Shown here: positions 1-12,600 of the stretch, piece by piece
Layout: every line of letters begins with the position of its first letter
Numbering within the stretch: the stretch's first letter is position 1
Assembly (NCBI GenBank): GCA_963921425.1
Contig: OY992833.1
Span: forward strand, 30,924,698 to 30,988,697
Source: Dryas octopetala
Lineage: Eukaryota > Streptophyta > Magnoliopsida > Rosales > Rosaceae
DNA length: 64,000 nt
Direction: 5' to 3'
The notes under the pieces: model-generated
Database searches by the model: none
What the model saw: only the letters and a program-made list of their open reading frames with translations
What the model was told of the DNA's origin: nothing
Position numbers and translations under genes: made by a program

Positions 1-564
1 TTTTCCTTACAAAATTAGACAATTACTCATTACTGGAGCAGTTGCTTTGTATACTAAAGCCTCAAACAATGTTTAACAGCTAAATATCTTTTAAATCTTG
101 CAAATCTTAGTTCACCATGTAATTGACCTTGCTTTGGTTGTACGGATACTTTTCAGGCCTTTTACTAGAGTTTCGTTAAATTGGTCCATGTGCTTTTTGG
201 CTTTAAAAAAAAAAAAAAAAAAAACTTTCCAAAAGAATTCAGTACTAACAATAAAAGGTTTTCTGGGTAGCTCATAAGAGAAATATTCTTTGTCCATCCA
301 TATGTGGAGATATTGGTGAACTTTTTATCTATTGATTATTTCTGTTATATATTGGAATTGTTTTCTGTAGTAATATAGTAAATCAGTTCCGGTTCTCTTT
401 GATGTGGGAGCATCAGTTGGACATAAAAAGAAAGTTGCAACTAAAATTGAATCTGTATTTGAGGTAGCAGCATTGCTGAAGTATATGGGATTTATCTAGT
501 TATGATTGCTGAGGATTCATAACTCTTTTCTTTCTTTTTTCTTTTTTTTCTTAAACACTAACAG
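1..564 (+). other. Intron of the clathrin assembly protein gene
   Basis: This AT-rich stretch ends in a T-rich tract and a CAG acceptor at 562-564. No exon could be read in it. The residues that normally precede the first visible exon of this family (end of the ANTH core) are not encoded here, so the stretch is taken as the 3' part of an intron whose upstream exon lies outside the window. It holds a poly-A run near 206-223 and otherwise nothing recognisable. Confidence 0.6.
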
Positions 565-2851
565 GGATACAGTAGAACCCGAGAATTGGATAGTGAAGAA
601 CTGTTGGAGCAGTTGCCTGCTTTACAGCAGCTTCTATATCGCCTTATTGGTTGCCGGGTATTATATCTGGAACTTGTGCTCTCTTAATTTCACCCAAATA
701 TAAATCTTTGATTTCAAGATGCATTGTTATCTTATATATAGAATTTTTTTTTATCATACTAATATTTTTGCACAACTTTGCAGCCAGAAGGAGCAGCTGT
801 TATGAATTACGTCATACAGTATGCACTGGCACTGGTATGTCCAACATCTCTGTTTTGGTTTATTTTCGTCCAGATATGAAAATGCTATTTATATCACTAA
901 TCGAGAGTATCAAGGACTGAAAAAGAACTTTAATCATTAAACTGTTAAAGCTGGTGTAACAAATAACAAGCAATGTATTTGATTTTATATCTGACCTTGC
1001 TGAATCTGCAATTTTTCAGGTACTGAAAGAGAGCTTTAAAATTTATTGTAGTATCAATGATGGAATTATAAATCTTGTTGATAAGGTAAATCAGTTATAT
1101 TGTTCAAGCAAATACCAAGTTAACAAATTGCTATTTGTTTCTTGTATTTGCCTGCTGTAAGAAATCTGATTTTGTTGCAGTTTTTTGAGATGCCAAGACA
1201 TGAAGCAGTTAAAGCACTTGATGTTTATAAACGAGCTGGTCAGCAGGTTATTATTTGCATCATTTTGGTCTCATTTATGAGTTGATTATTTCAATTGACA
1301 GCTATTAGCACAGTATGATGTTTTTCAGCATCAAGTATTGATGATCTAAGGTCAAGTAGTTTAGGGTTTTACTGTTATATTAAAAAATCTTGGTCTTTGC
1401 TGCAGGCTGCAGGTCTCTCTGATTTTTATGAAGTTTGCAAAGGGTTGGAACTTGCTAGGAATTTCCAGTTTCCTGTCTTGAGAGAGGTATTACAGCGATC
1501 CAATGTGTTTGTGTTTTTAAATTCCATTCTTGCAGGTTTCTCATGCTAAGTACTTTGCTATCACTTTGTCAGCCTCCACAGTCCTTCCTTACAACAATGG
1601 AGGAGTATATAAGAGAGGCACCGCGGGCTGTTACTGTTCCAAATGAGCCATTGGTTGGTATTTGTTTTTTTTTTTTTTCTTTGCTTGATATGATGTACTT
1701 GTTGCCAAAACTACTTCAGATTTATCTTTTTCCACTTTCTTTTTTAAACAAAAAGATGCTTATTGATTTGGTTATTTTTGGCTTTCTCGAGTGTTCTGAG
1801 TTTTGTCGGTCACTTAAGTTTTCTTGCCAATGGAAATTTCTTTTGGAAAAACATGCCAGATAACTAATACCTGGTCACTATTAACAGCTTCAGTTGACAT
1901 ATAGACCAGAAGAGCCTCCTTCTGAAGACACAAACTTATCTAGTGATGAACCTGAGCCACTACCTTCAGACATTGTAGCTGTGTCTAATGGTGAGACTGC
2001 AACTACTCCGCCACCGCCACCTCCTCCTCCTCAAAGTAGCCTGGCCACCGGGGATTTACTGGTAGATTATGAGTACTGCATTCTTTAAAGTTTTTTACTC
2101 TGTTTCTGTTCCCTTTGTTCTTTAAGTAAAGTTTCTTACTCTGTTTATGTTTTCCATTTTGTTCTCTCCAACAAATCTTCTTTTGTGTGTTCAGGGGTTG
2201 GATTATACTACAGCTGATGTATCTGCGATTGAGGATAGAAATGCTTTGGCTCTAGCCATAGTAACATCTGAAACTGGTAAGCATTTTGTTTTATTATTTA
2301 TTTATATTTATTTTGTGTCTTCACTCTCAAATAATGCTACTTTGACATCTGATTTTTGTGGTTGGTATTGTCTCCCACTTTAATTTGCTGAAGCAGCAGC
2401 TCCAACATTCAATTCTAGTGCAAAAGAGTTTGACCCCACTGGATGGGAGCTTGCTCTGGTCACCACTCCAAGTAGCAACATTTCATCAGTTAATGATAGG
2501 CAATTGGCTGGTGGATTGGACTCGCTCACTCTGAACAGCTTATATGATGAAGGAGCATATAGGGCTTCTCAGCAGCCTGTTTATGGAGCACCAGCCCCAA
2601 ATCCGTTTGAGGTTCAAGATCCATTTGCTTTGTCAAACAACGTTGCTCCCCCTCCTGCAGTTCAAATGGCTGCAATGGCTCAACAGCAGTCCAACCCCTT
2701 TGGTCCTTTCCAACCTAGCTACCAGCCGCAGCAGAATGTGATGATGGGCCCAACGAATCCTTTTGGTGATGCTGGGTTTGGGGCGTTCCCAGCAAATCCT
2801 GTTCCTCACCCACAAACGAACAATCCATTTGGAAGCACAGGCCTGCTGTGA
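565..2851 (+). CDS. AP180/CALM-type clathrin assembly protein (ANTH), 5' truncated
   Basis: Adaptor that binds PIP2 membranes and recruits clathrin during endocytosis. Exons read as 565-657, 784-834, 1020-1085, 1181-1246, 1406-1486, 1573-1653, 1888-2061, 2195-2276 and 2397-2851, with all phases closing and a TGA at 2849-2851. The first exons encode the C-terminal half of the ANTH domain (GYSRTREL, LLYRLIGCRPEGA, YCSINDGIINLVDKFFEMPR, YEVCKGLELARNFQFPVLRE, SFLTTMEEYIREAP). A disordered tail follows, with a run of prolines, one DPF and repeated NPF motifs (NPFEVQDPF, SNPFGPF, TNPFGDAG, NNPFGSTG), which are the clathrin/AP2/EH-domain binding signals typical of the family. Closest family by recall: putative clathrin assembly proteins At2g01600/At1g14910. 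The N-terminal PIP2-binding part lies upstream of the window. The last intron ends in three tandem NAG acceptors (2391-2399); the middle one is used in this model. Confidence 0.92.
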
Positions 2852-3093
2852 TTACATATTTGAACATTTTTTTCAAAAAAGAAAGTATAATCCACGCAGT
2901 GAAGCTGGTTTTGGTTTATTTGGTGAGTATAGCAAAGTGGATTTTGGTGTTTGGTCTGTGAGATGGATGGTGTTGGGCATGAACATATGTTTTGTGTAAA
3001 AGTCAGCGAGTGAATAGTGAAAAATGTAATAATTAGTTGATACGATTTAGAAATTTATGTAATTTTGTTGTCTAAGAAAATTATCTAACTGTG

Positions 3094-3096
<3 letters not shown>

Positions 3097-3152
<56 letters not shown>
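3097..3152. repeat. Compound (CT)n-(CA)n microsatellite
   Basis: About 19 CT units run directly into about 9 CA units, roughly 245 bp after the stop codon of the clathrin assembly gene, so it may lie in its 3' UTR or just beyond. Confidence 0.95.
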
Positions 3153-3932
3153 AAACCTTGTGTAGTGGACTCCGTAGTCCATACAGTTGTTAAGAATAAG
3201 AATGCCTGTGGCCGATTCCACAGAAAAAGAAGAGCAAAGCCAATGACACCATTAATTAGGATTTATTTGGGGGGTCAAGTTTCAAGAAAGAACAACGGCA
3301 TTGCATGGCCCATGCATGGGAGATTGGGGCCGGCTGCCTGCTTGGATTTGTAGTTTGTAAAGAACTTAACATACAATTATTAATTAATTAGTCTACTTTT
3401 GGCTTTTGGTTTTGGTTGGATACCTAACGTCCCTTTAATCCTTTGGACCTCTTTCTTTATTCATGATTCATGGTCGGTATACATGCTGACTATGCAAATA
3501 AGGTCGTCTAAACCATCATATATAATTCAACAGGTATTCAATTCGATTTTTGTTTATTAGGCTTTATCTTCAAAAAAAAAAAAGTAGTGCACTTTGAATT
3601 CTACTATTGGATTTTTTGTTCTCTTTTGTTTTTGTTTGTTTGCGAAGGATTGCTTTTATGAAGTTATTTTGGCTGAAAAAGTTATCATGCATTATGCATG
3701 CGTGAAAAAATCTATCCCAAAACCGGTTGATATTACATTATTACTGTTACAATTTTGGTTAAAGTAGTCAAAGATATTGAATTTTGGGCAAGCAGGCTCA
3801 TTGTGTAATACACTATACTAGTAGTCTAGTACACTACCAGTGCATGCCTCATGCGCATGAAAGATGAAACGTGCCTGCAGTGCAGGATGTCAATTAATGA
3901 GCTGTAGTACCTACTTAATTTGTTCCAACAAT

Positions 3933-3935
<3 letters not shown>

Positions 3936-3964
<29 letters not shown>
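3936..3964. repeat. (AT)n microsatellite
   Basis: Alternating AT tract directly abutting the left end of the first foldback element. The same tract appears to resume at 5056, so the element probably inserted into an AT repeat. Confidence 0.9.
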
Positions 3965-3967
<3 letters not shown>

Positions 3968-5055
3968 TTAATTATCGATTTACCACCCAAAACTGTAACT
4001 CATTCCCACTTTACCACCTGAAAGTTTTTTTGTCCCAGATTACCACCTGTAACTTACATCTGTGTCTCATTTTACCTTGTTCCGTCAACAATTCCGTTAA
4101 TGCTGACGATCTGGCCGTTAATGCTGACGTGGCGCGCTAGATGTGCGCCACGTGTCACATCTTTTTTTATTTTTCACATTTTTTTATTTTTATAAACTTT
4201 GAAAATTAATTAAAAATAGCTCCGAACTCAAAAAAATACACGAAAAATTCCTACGGACTCGTCTTGACTAGCACTAATTTACTATAAGGTTAAATTACCA
4301 ATTTGCCCTCTAAAATTTTCCAAAAAAATTAGAAAGTCCAATTTATTTCTAAAAAATTAAAATAAATTTTCTTCTATTAAATAAATTCTAGAATTTTCGT
4401 AAACTCTTGGACAAATTCTCAAAAATATTTTGAAAAATTACCAAAAGCCTGTTTTAGAGAATTATTTTGAGACTTTACAGAAATTATAGAATTTTTCTAG
4501 AATTTATTTTATAGGGAATTTTATTTTCCTCTAAGACCGAGAGGTCTTTTGGGTAGCAAGTGTTCACGAGAAATGTATTGTTAGTTTTTAGAAGACTAAC
4601 GGTGCAAACCTCATATTTTTTGGAGTTCGGGAGATTATTCTATGAATTTCCAAAGAATTTAGAGTATTTTAATTTTCTAGAAATAAATTTAGACTTTCCA
4701 AATTTTTTGGAAATTTTTAGAGGGAAAATTGACATTTTGACCCCATAGTAAATTAGTACTAGTCAAGACAAGTCAGTAGGAATTTTTCGTGTATTTTTTC
4801 TAAGCTCGGAGCTATTTTTAATTAATTTTCAAAGTTTATAAAAATAGAAAAATCAAAAAAATCAAAAAATACAAAAAAATATGTGACACGTGGCGCACAT
4901 TCAGCGCGCCACATCAGCATTAACGGAATTGTTGACGGAATAAGGTAAAATGGGACACGGGTGTAAGTTACAGGTGGTAATCTGGGACAAAAAAACTTTC
5001 AAGTGGTAAAGTGGGAATGAGTTACGGTTTTGGGTGGTAAATCGATAATTAAGCC
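3965..5055. mobile_element. Mutator-type foldback element 1
   Basis: The two ends are long inverted repeats. GGCTTAATTATCGATTTACC at 3965 is mirrored by its complement ending at 5055, and complementarity continues inward for about 450 bases on each side (arms about 3965-4420 and 4600-5055), making this a giant imperfect hairpin. The arms contain repeated TACCACC motifs, TGACG motifs and a GC-richer patch with matched GCGCCAC stretches. No transposase ORF is present, so it is non-autonomous. The duplication cannot be delimited because the element sits in an AT repeat. Assignment to Mutator-like elements is inferred from the very long terminal inverted repeats. Confidence 0.75.
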
Positions 5056-5067
5056 TATATATATAGA

Positions 5068-5560
5068 GGCTTTTTTACTCAAATACCACCTGAACTATAA
5101 AGGGTGTACTCAAATACCACCCAAACTTTTTTTCTTGCCAATTTACCACCTGAACTTTCACATATTGGCCAATTTACCACCTACTGTCATTTTAGTTAAA
5201 TTTTCTGTTTATTTCAAGGGTATTTTTGTCATTTATATAAAAAAAGTATTTTAAATATTTAAAAAAAAATCTAATTAAACCCCCTAAAAAAAGGGTATTT
5301 CCATATTCTATTTTTTTAGTTTTTAATTTTTTTTCTAATTATATTTTAAAAAAGTTTTTAAAATAATAATATTTTTTTATTGTATTCTAGGGCAAAATGG
5401 GAAGTTTGGGAAATTTTTTGATGATTTAACAGAAAAATGGATGTTAGGTGGCAAATTAGCACATATTAATAATTTCAGGTGGTAAATTGGCAAGAAAAAA
5501 AGTTTGGGTGGTATTTGAGCACACCCCCTATAGTTCAGGTGCTATTTGGGTAAAAAAGCC
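5068..5560. mobile_element. Mutator-type foldback element 2
   Basis: A second hairpin begins 12 bases after the first ends. Its ends (GGCTTTTTTACTCAAATA... and the complementary ...TTTGGGTAAAAAAGCC) pair over roughly 150 bases, and the arms again carry repeated TACCACC-type motifs. The flanks share an 11-base match, ATATATATAGA, at 5057-5067 and 5561-5571, compatible with a target-site duplication but low in complexity. No coding capacity. Related in style and terminal GGCTT to element 1 but not a copy of it. Confidence 0.7.

Positions 5561-5569
<9 letters not shown>

Positions 5570-5593
<24 letters not shown>
5570..5593. repeat. (AG)n microsatellite
   Basis: About 12 AG units immediately right of foldback element 2, followed by AAG repeats. 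Confidence 0.9.
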
Positions 5594-8500
5594 AGAAGAA
5601 GGTAGGCTCAAATTTGAACTTATTTTCTCTATCTTTTAGGGTTTACATACCCCGTTGTATATAATAGGTGTCTCATATTCATGGTTATATGTGAATTATA
5701 TGATGTACTAGATATCAATATGCACTTGTTGTATACAACAAGTGTGGGTAAGGTTTTCTCAGCATATACAAGTTTGTTTTCGATGATACAATAATATTAT
5801 GTGCTCGTGGTCTAATTAATTAAGCCTGCGCGCGTGTGAGAAATTGATCAAATAAAAGCCAAGGAAAGGGAGCGGCAGAAAGCTGAAGGAGGAGGATGGA
5901 ATTATATAGGGAGATGAGGATGGAATTAAGAGGTAGCTTGCAGGCATAAATTAAAGCAAAAGAAAATAGGGTGCTTACTCTGTCCCACATGTACTCAATT
6001 GAAACATGCTCAAACCACCATCATTACCATCACAAACCCCCTAAGGCTCCGAAACACTACTACATTAATTTTTGTTGATTCCCTTTTCTTTCTTTTCTAT
6101 CTAGCTTCTCTTATTGCTTTTCAATTTTTTTAAATATTTTCGTACGTGATCTAAATCCTTTATTAAGGCTTGGAAGTGGCACCCCATTATAATTTGTCAC
6201 AGCTAAGCTAGCTGTTTACATAATTAATTATTTGCTTTGTTATGTTTTTAATCGTAGGATCCTCCTAAGCTTAATTTGCAAAGCTAATAAATCTGATCAT
6301 TCAATTCTTATATCGTACATACTCACCTTTAGTTGTTAATTCAAAAGAACGATCAAACAATAAAATACGTCTAATCTAGAATATGTTATATTGGTAAAAG
6401 CCTTAGATTATGCATGTGGGCTTCTATACGATCCGCGTGGAGGTTGAGTTTCTTAATGGAGCATTATTGTTATTATTCATGATTTTGAAGTTAAAAATAA
6501 ATTAATATGCCATGTATTTGAGTATTTGGAATAGTATTTTTTTCAAGGGTTTCAACTTTGAGATACTTGGGAGCTAGCTAATATTATTAATTATTATTAT
6601 TTTCATGCATGCATGCATATGCATGCTTGTACAGTTTGTTTCATATAATTAATTATCTTCGAAGTGAACATTTGGCCGGATTTGTTTATCGTTGACATAT
6701 CTCAATTAGTAACATGAAAATTCGTAATTAATTTACCCACCATTTTACTAATCAATTAAAGAATTGATCGAATACCAAATCGCAGGTCACTATCTCATTA
6801 CTGAGTACTGCTATAGTGGTATATGGCTAGGCTAGCACTGCTTAGATATATAATTACCTAATTATACCACAAAATAAGTTATATGAAAATATATGCAATA
6901 TCTAAAATGAGAAAATGAGAAAATTAAAATATATAAGTAGATTTGAAAAATTAAACAAAAGCAGGCTAGCTAAGTGCATTTTGGATGCTAAATAAGTGCA
7001 TATATATATATATATATAAATACGAGCATAATTCGACAAGCAGATGCATGTATGATGTTTTTGCCACCCGTGTGGTAAATTAAAACATGCACATAGATCA
7101 GAGGAGATTCTACCATTTCCTGTAGGACCATATATATATTATACATTAATTTTATACTTTTGGGGGGACATGATCGATAGCATATATACCTCTCTCGATC
7201 TGTCTGTCCACAGTTCACACTGATATTTATCTTTTGGGATTTTAATTAATTTGATTCTTCTGCTATTCTACTTCTTGTTTTTTTTTTTTTGGCCACTTTC
7301 TGCTATTCTACTTCTAGGGTCATCAAAAGACTCAAAACTGATACTTAATTAAAAACCCAAAACTAAAAAATGACTTTAATTTAATTTGTTTACTCCTCCA
7401 CCACTTAGGTACATTCTTACAAATTACAACTGGTATCTATCAATATTAAGGGAATTGTATTTTCCGTTAGTAGTAATGATTAAGAATATTTATTTTTACA
7501 CTCCATCTTTCAAGTTAATTCAAAGGGTTGATTTTAAAATTTGGACACTTCAAACTGCATATATATCTTCCTTGCTTATCCCAATTAACTTAATTAATTA
7601 ATTTCGATCTGATATGATGCAAGTAAGGTTTAAGAGTCGTCATGGGTAATGGGCATAGGGATAAATAGGGTCCCTTGTATAAATCGATCATTACTGTAAG
7701 ACTGAGCAAAATATAATCATATATAATTACTTGTGTTAGATAATAGATAGATCATGTCTTTGTAACCACGCAAGTAAGGTAGATGATGCCCACGGGTCCC
7801 TCAAATATACATGGTCCAGTATTCCAATATTTGGATGTGGATGCTACCTAATTGCCTTCTAATTAGTAGTCAAATTTGAAATCTTCCATTTCATAATTGA
7901 TTAGGGGCTATCTGGCGCATAATTTTAATCTTTTTTAATACAACTAATGTATTTTACTTTTCTTTGGTTTGAAATTCTAAATTAGATGTTGTGGGCTTTG
8001 AATTTAACAAATATATAAATATATGTAAGTCTTGAGCTTCTATTCTTTGTACATTGTTATTTACTTTTGTAAGAATTAGATTAATATTGCCTTTGTGGTC
8101 AACAAATTAAAGGTTAAAGAGCGATAAAGGAAAAGCGACGCTTGTAATCAACTTTTGAAACAAAGTTTGGCTTTAAAGTTCTACCAAGAAACTTAATTAG
8201 TCCCATAAAAAAAAAAAATTTGCTTTATATTTTGCATTTTTTTTTTTTTGGTACTAAGACACTATAAGTAAATATTATCTTTATCAAATGACTTTCAATC
8301 CAAAATTTAAGACATAATATTGATGAGCGGATCAAATGAATAATGAGGTTTAAGATGTGGATAGACTAATGAAATCAAATATGATTCCATATTAAAAAAG
8401 AAAACAAAAAGAGATTTTTACAAAACAAAGAATTGACATCTAACCCAAGGCTTAAGACCTTAAATGTTGATATTTATGTGATATTTATACTAATTAATTC

Positions 8501-8650
8501 GGATTGTATCTCGGCTCCTCCTAGCTAAGTGACTTGGTGGTGGGTGTGGACTGTGGACACAAAGAGCTCATTTATTAATTACCACATTATTAAAGTAAGG
8601 GGCAGGGCCCTGAGTGTTATGGCCCCCCCTTTAACAAAATTGTTTCTCTT

Positions 8651-8654
<4 letters not shown>

Positions 8655-8681
<27 letters not shown>

Positions 8682-8685
8682 AAAT
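8655..8685. repeat. (AAAT)n microsatellite
   Basis: Tetranucleotide repeat of about seven to eight units in intergenic DNA. Confidence 0.9.
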
Positions 8686-9659
8686 CCTTTCTAACATGTA
8701 AATCGGCGCTGCCCTAAAATTGACTAAAAAAGTGACTGCTGAAAATGATTTCATTTTCATTTCATTTATTGGAGTTGAAAACACCTTCAAATAAGAGTAT
8801 CAACTTCAACTTGCTGCTTGCAACGAAGGGGAGGACTGAGGAGGGGTGGGGGAGAAGCAGTACCAACTTGCAAGGCAAGTACTTAATTAAAATAGTTTCA
8901 ATAAATTCCAGGTACATAAAAAATATTTAAAAAAAAAAAAACCCAAAGAGTTTTCATGTGAAAAAAGCTTCATGGGTGATAGACTTGCATAATGAACTGG
9001 GCATCTGGATCCATAATGTGGCCCACCTCTTACTTTGAGAGTGGTCCACCAACTCAATGGGTGTGGTTGATGGGCCACCCCATTTTTGTTGCCCAAAATG
9101 AAAAATAGGGTGGAGGAGGCTAGGAGCTGTCAAGGACTTGTAAGATTGGTGTTTGGATACATAAAAAACTATATCCCCTGCTAGTTTTACTCCAAAACCC
9201 CAAATTATCAGAAAGAAATGAAGGACTGATTAAGAATCAATACTCTGCGTATTTTAATGAAAAACCATTGCTCATTTCCACAGCAATCTAGTGACATCCA
9301 TCATTCTTTTCTGCCCAACACTTGTGTAATCTATTACTAGTTCAATGCCAATGGTTACTTATTTAATTCTGTCAAAGAAATATTGTAGATGATACTTCAA
9401 AAACATTCTTTAATTTTCTTTGACTCCAATCACATTTTTCTTTTTTACTCAGCTCTGAGTCTTCTTTGGTTGTCATTTCCAAATTCCACTTCAAACCGCC
9501 TTTCTCAGTCTAAATAAAACCACTTCCCTCATCTACAACTATTTCTCTCTGATCTCTGATTCTCTTTATTTCTTTTTCTCTTTCCCTCCTCTGATCATCT
9601 GCAACTCTTTCTTTCTTTCTCTCTTTGTATATACCAAGAAACAGAGAGCATCATCATCA

Positions 9660-12600
9660 ATGGCTGCCAACAAGTTTGCGACCATGTTGCATAGAAACAC
9701 CAACAAGCTCACTCTTATTCTCGTCTATGCAATCCTTGAATGGATTCTGATCCTCCTCCTTCTCCTCAATTCTCTGTTTTCTTATCTGATCATAAAATTC
9801 GCCGATTACTTTGGCCTTAAACGACCCTGCCTCTGGTGTTCTAGGCTTGATCATATCTTGGAACCCAGAAAGAACAAGAATTCTTACAGAGATCTTGTAT
9901 GTGAAGCACATGCCAATGAAATATCTCAACTGGGGTATTGCTCGAATCATCAGAAACTAGCTGGATCACAAGATATGTGTGAAGATTGCTCACCTTCATC
10001 ATCGCAGCCAGATTGTCAAGAATGGTCCAAGAAGTTTGCTTTCTTTCCATGGATGAAGCAAATTGGGATGATTCAGGGTGGTGATGAAAAGGTCATTGAG
10101 AATGGGGAGGAGAACTTAAACTGTTCTTGCTGTGGTGTGAGCTTGAACAACAACAAGTTCTACCCTCCTTGTATTCTAATTAAACCTTCTTGGGAGGTTT
10201 TGGATTACACCCAGAAACCGAATTTGACTACAGAGGCAGGGGTTGATGCTCAAACTGAGGAAGGTGATGGCTCAGATCAAAGCAGATCGGATTTCATGGC
10301 CGATCAACATGGAGATGAAGAGGGTGTTGAAGAAAATAGGGGAGAGAATTCGGTTTCTGATGTTGATGAAGGCTTTGGAATTGGACGAAGAGAAGATGAG
10401 GCAGAGGAGAATTCTACATGTTCTGTATGTGACTATGCCTGCAAGGAAATTGTGGCTAATGAAGATGACAAAGTGGACATGGTGGTAGAAGAACAAGAAC
10501 CCATGAAAGAGGCTAATTTCAATGCTTCCATGGATGATCAACCATGTGACCAGACTATGATTCAGGCCAGTTACAATAAGGGTGTATCTCCTGAAATTCT
10601 ACCTCAGCATCTGGAGTTCTACATTGATCAAGATGATTGTCGATTGGTTCTGGTTGATATGATTGATTCTCCCACCACCCCTGAAAACCAAAGTCACCAA
10701 AACTATAACGTGAAAGACCAAGGAAACAGTGATTGCCAAGATGTTATACTTGATTTCGACATACATTTCGAGACACAAGCCGAGCCGGTTGTGGAGAGTT
10801 GGCACAGTTCAGGAGAGACAGTGGCATTACTGTTATCCCATGAGAGTAAGGAGGAGAGCAAGGTTGCAATTCTTGATACAAAGGATTTGGGTGAGAAAGG
10901 GAGCTCCTCAGTCTTATTAGGAGAAGGTGGCAGAGAAAATGAGGCAAATGAACCAGTTGCTATTACTCAAGCAACACAAACTTCATCTCATGATGATGAC
11001 AATCAATCAATTGTTGCAGATATAGCAAGAGGAGAAATTGAGTCAGATGTTCATCAAGGTACACATGTCTAATTTGGTTCACTCATAATTTTGTGCACTT
11101 GTTAAAATTTATTTATGTTCAGTGTTGATTTTATTTTCTATCTTGAATTTGGATGAGAAAAGCTTAATGTTGGCCTAATATATTGCAGCAACTGAGGATG
11201 ATATCCATATGCATAACTATGAGATTGATGCAGAGGTCTCAATAGGGACAGAGATTCCTGATCAGGAACCGACTGATGAAATTCACTTATCTCAAGAATT
11301 TCTGCATTCCTATCCTTGTGTACAGGAAGACCCTTCTACAAGTTCTGCCAATCTGCATTTTTGTGATGATCATGGTAAGCCTCAACTTTTACCTTATCAA
11401 CATTCCCATCTTGAAATTCTTCTAATTTATGTCTGGTATCTTGTTTCTTTCTTTTTTTCAGTATCAGGTTCTAAGCAAGCAGAGGAAGAGTTACTAGAGT
11501 TTAAAACCTTATCCGTTGAAACAAGTGAGAGAGCAAAGACTAATTATTTCTCATTAGGTTCAGAACTTAATGAGATTGAGGAAGAGAAAGTTCCTGATAC
11601 ACCCACTTCTATGGACAGTTTCCATCAGTTGCATAACAGATTGCTACTACTTGAGAGAAAAGAATCAGGAGCAGAAGAGTCATTGGATGGGAGTGTTGTA
11701 AGCGATATTGAAGGTGGTGATGGAGTCCAGACTGTTGAGAAATTAAAAATGGTGTTGAGAGCTGAACGGAAGGCTTTAAATGCATTATATGCAGAACTTG
11801 AAGAAGAGAGGAGTGCTTCTGCAGTAGCTGCCCACCAGACAATGGCAATGATAAATAGGCTGCAGGAAGAAAAAGCAGCAATGCAGATGGAAGCTTTGCA
11901 GTACCAGAGAATGATGGAAGAGCAGTCAGAGTATGACCAGGAAGCTATGCAGCTCTTAAATGAGCTTATGGTAAAGAGGGAAAAGGAAAAGCAAGAACTT
12001 GAAAAGGAGCTGGAAATATGTCGAAAGAAGGTCCAGGAATATGAGGCCAAAGAAAAAATGATGTTTTTGAGGAGAATGAAAGAAGGCAGCACAAGAAGTA
12101 GGACTTCGTCTGGTCCTTGTAGCAATGCTGAAGATAGTGATGGACTATCTATTGATTTGAATGATTTGACCAATGAAGTGAAGGAAGGAAATGGCTTCTA
12201 TGGCCATGAAGAGAGTAGCAATCAAAACACCCCTACCGATGCAGTTCATTATCTGGAGGAGTCTTTGGCTAACTTTGAGGAAGAGAAGTTATCAATTCTA
12301 GACCAGCTCAAGGAATTGGAAGAGAAGCTTTTGACCTTGAATGATGAAGAGGAAGAACAGTTTGAAGATATAAAGCCAATCGAGCACTTCATTTCAGAGA
12401 ATGGAAATGGCTACCATGAAAGTTTAGATATTAGTGAAGTAAATGGTGTTGCAAATGGGCATTCCAAAGAAATGAATGGAAATCATCACCAAGATAGAAA
12501 AATCATGGGCACAAAGGCAAAGAGACTTCTTCCACTTTTTGATGCCATTGAACCAGAAGCTGAAGATGGGGTTTTGAATGGAAATACAGAAGGGTATGAT

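Larger units (their letters stand above)
2852..9659. other. Intergenic region with foldback transposons
   Basis: After a probable 3' UTR (about 2852-3090) no coding gene is visible. The stretch holds a compound microsatellite (3097-3152), an (AT)n tract (3936-3964), two adjacent hairpin elements (3965-5055 and 5068-5560), an (AG)n tract (5570-5593), an RY-like CATGCA cluster (6604-6626) and an AAAT microsatellite (8655-8685). The last few hundred bases are pyrimidine-rich and probably contain the promoter and 5' UTR of the MyoB gene. Long ORFs here are low-complexity or antisense noise. Confidence 0.7.

Noticed and set aside
3165..3353. A 62-residue ORF downstream of the clathrin assembly gene
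   Set aside because: No similarity, biased composition and position in 3' flanking DNA after a microsatellite.
6604..6626. CATGCA (RY) cluster as a seed-specific enhancer
   Set aside because: The motif is real, but it lies 3 kb from any start codon and such alternating tracts arise by chance in this DNA.
11609..12173. Antisense ORFs of 90 and 182 residues within MyoB
   Set aside because: Serine- and leucine-rich complements of the Glu/Lys-rich coiled coil, with no independent support.
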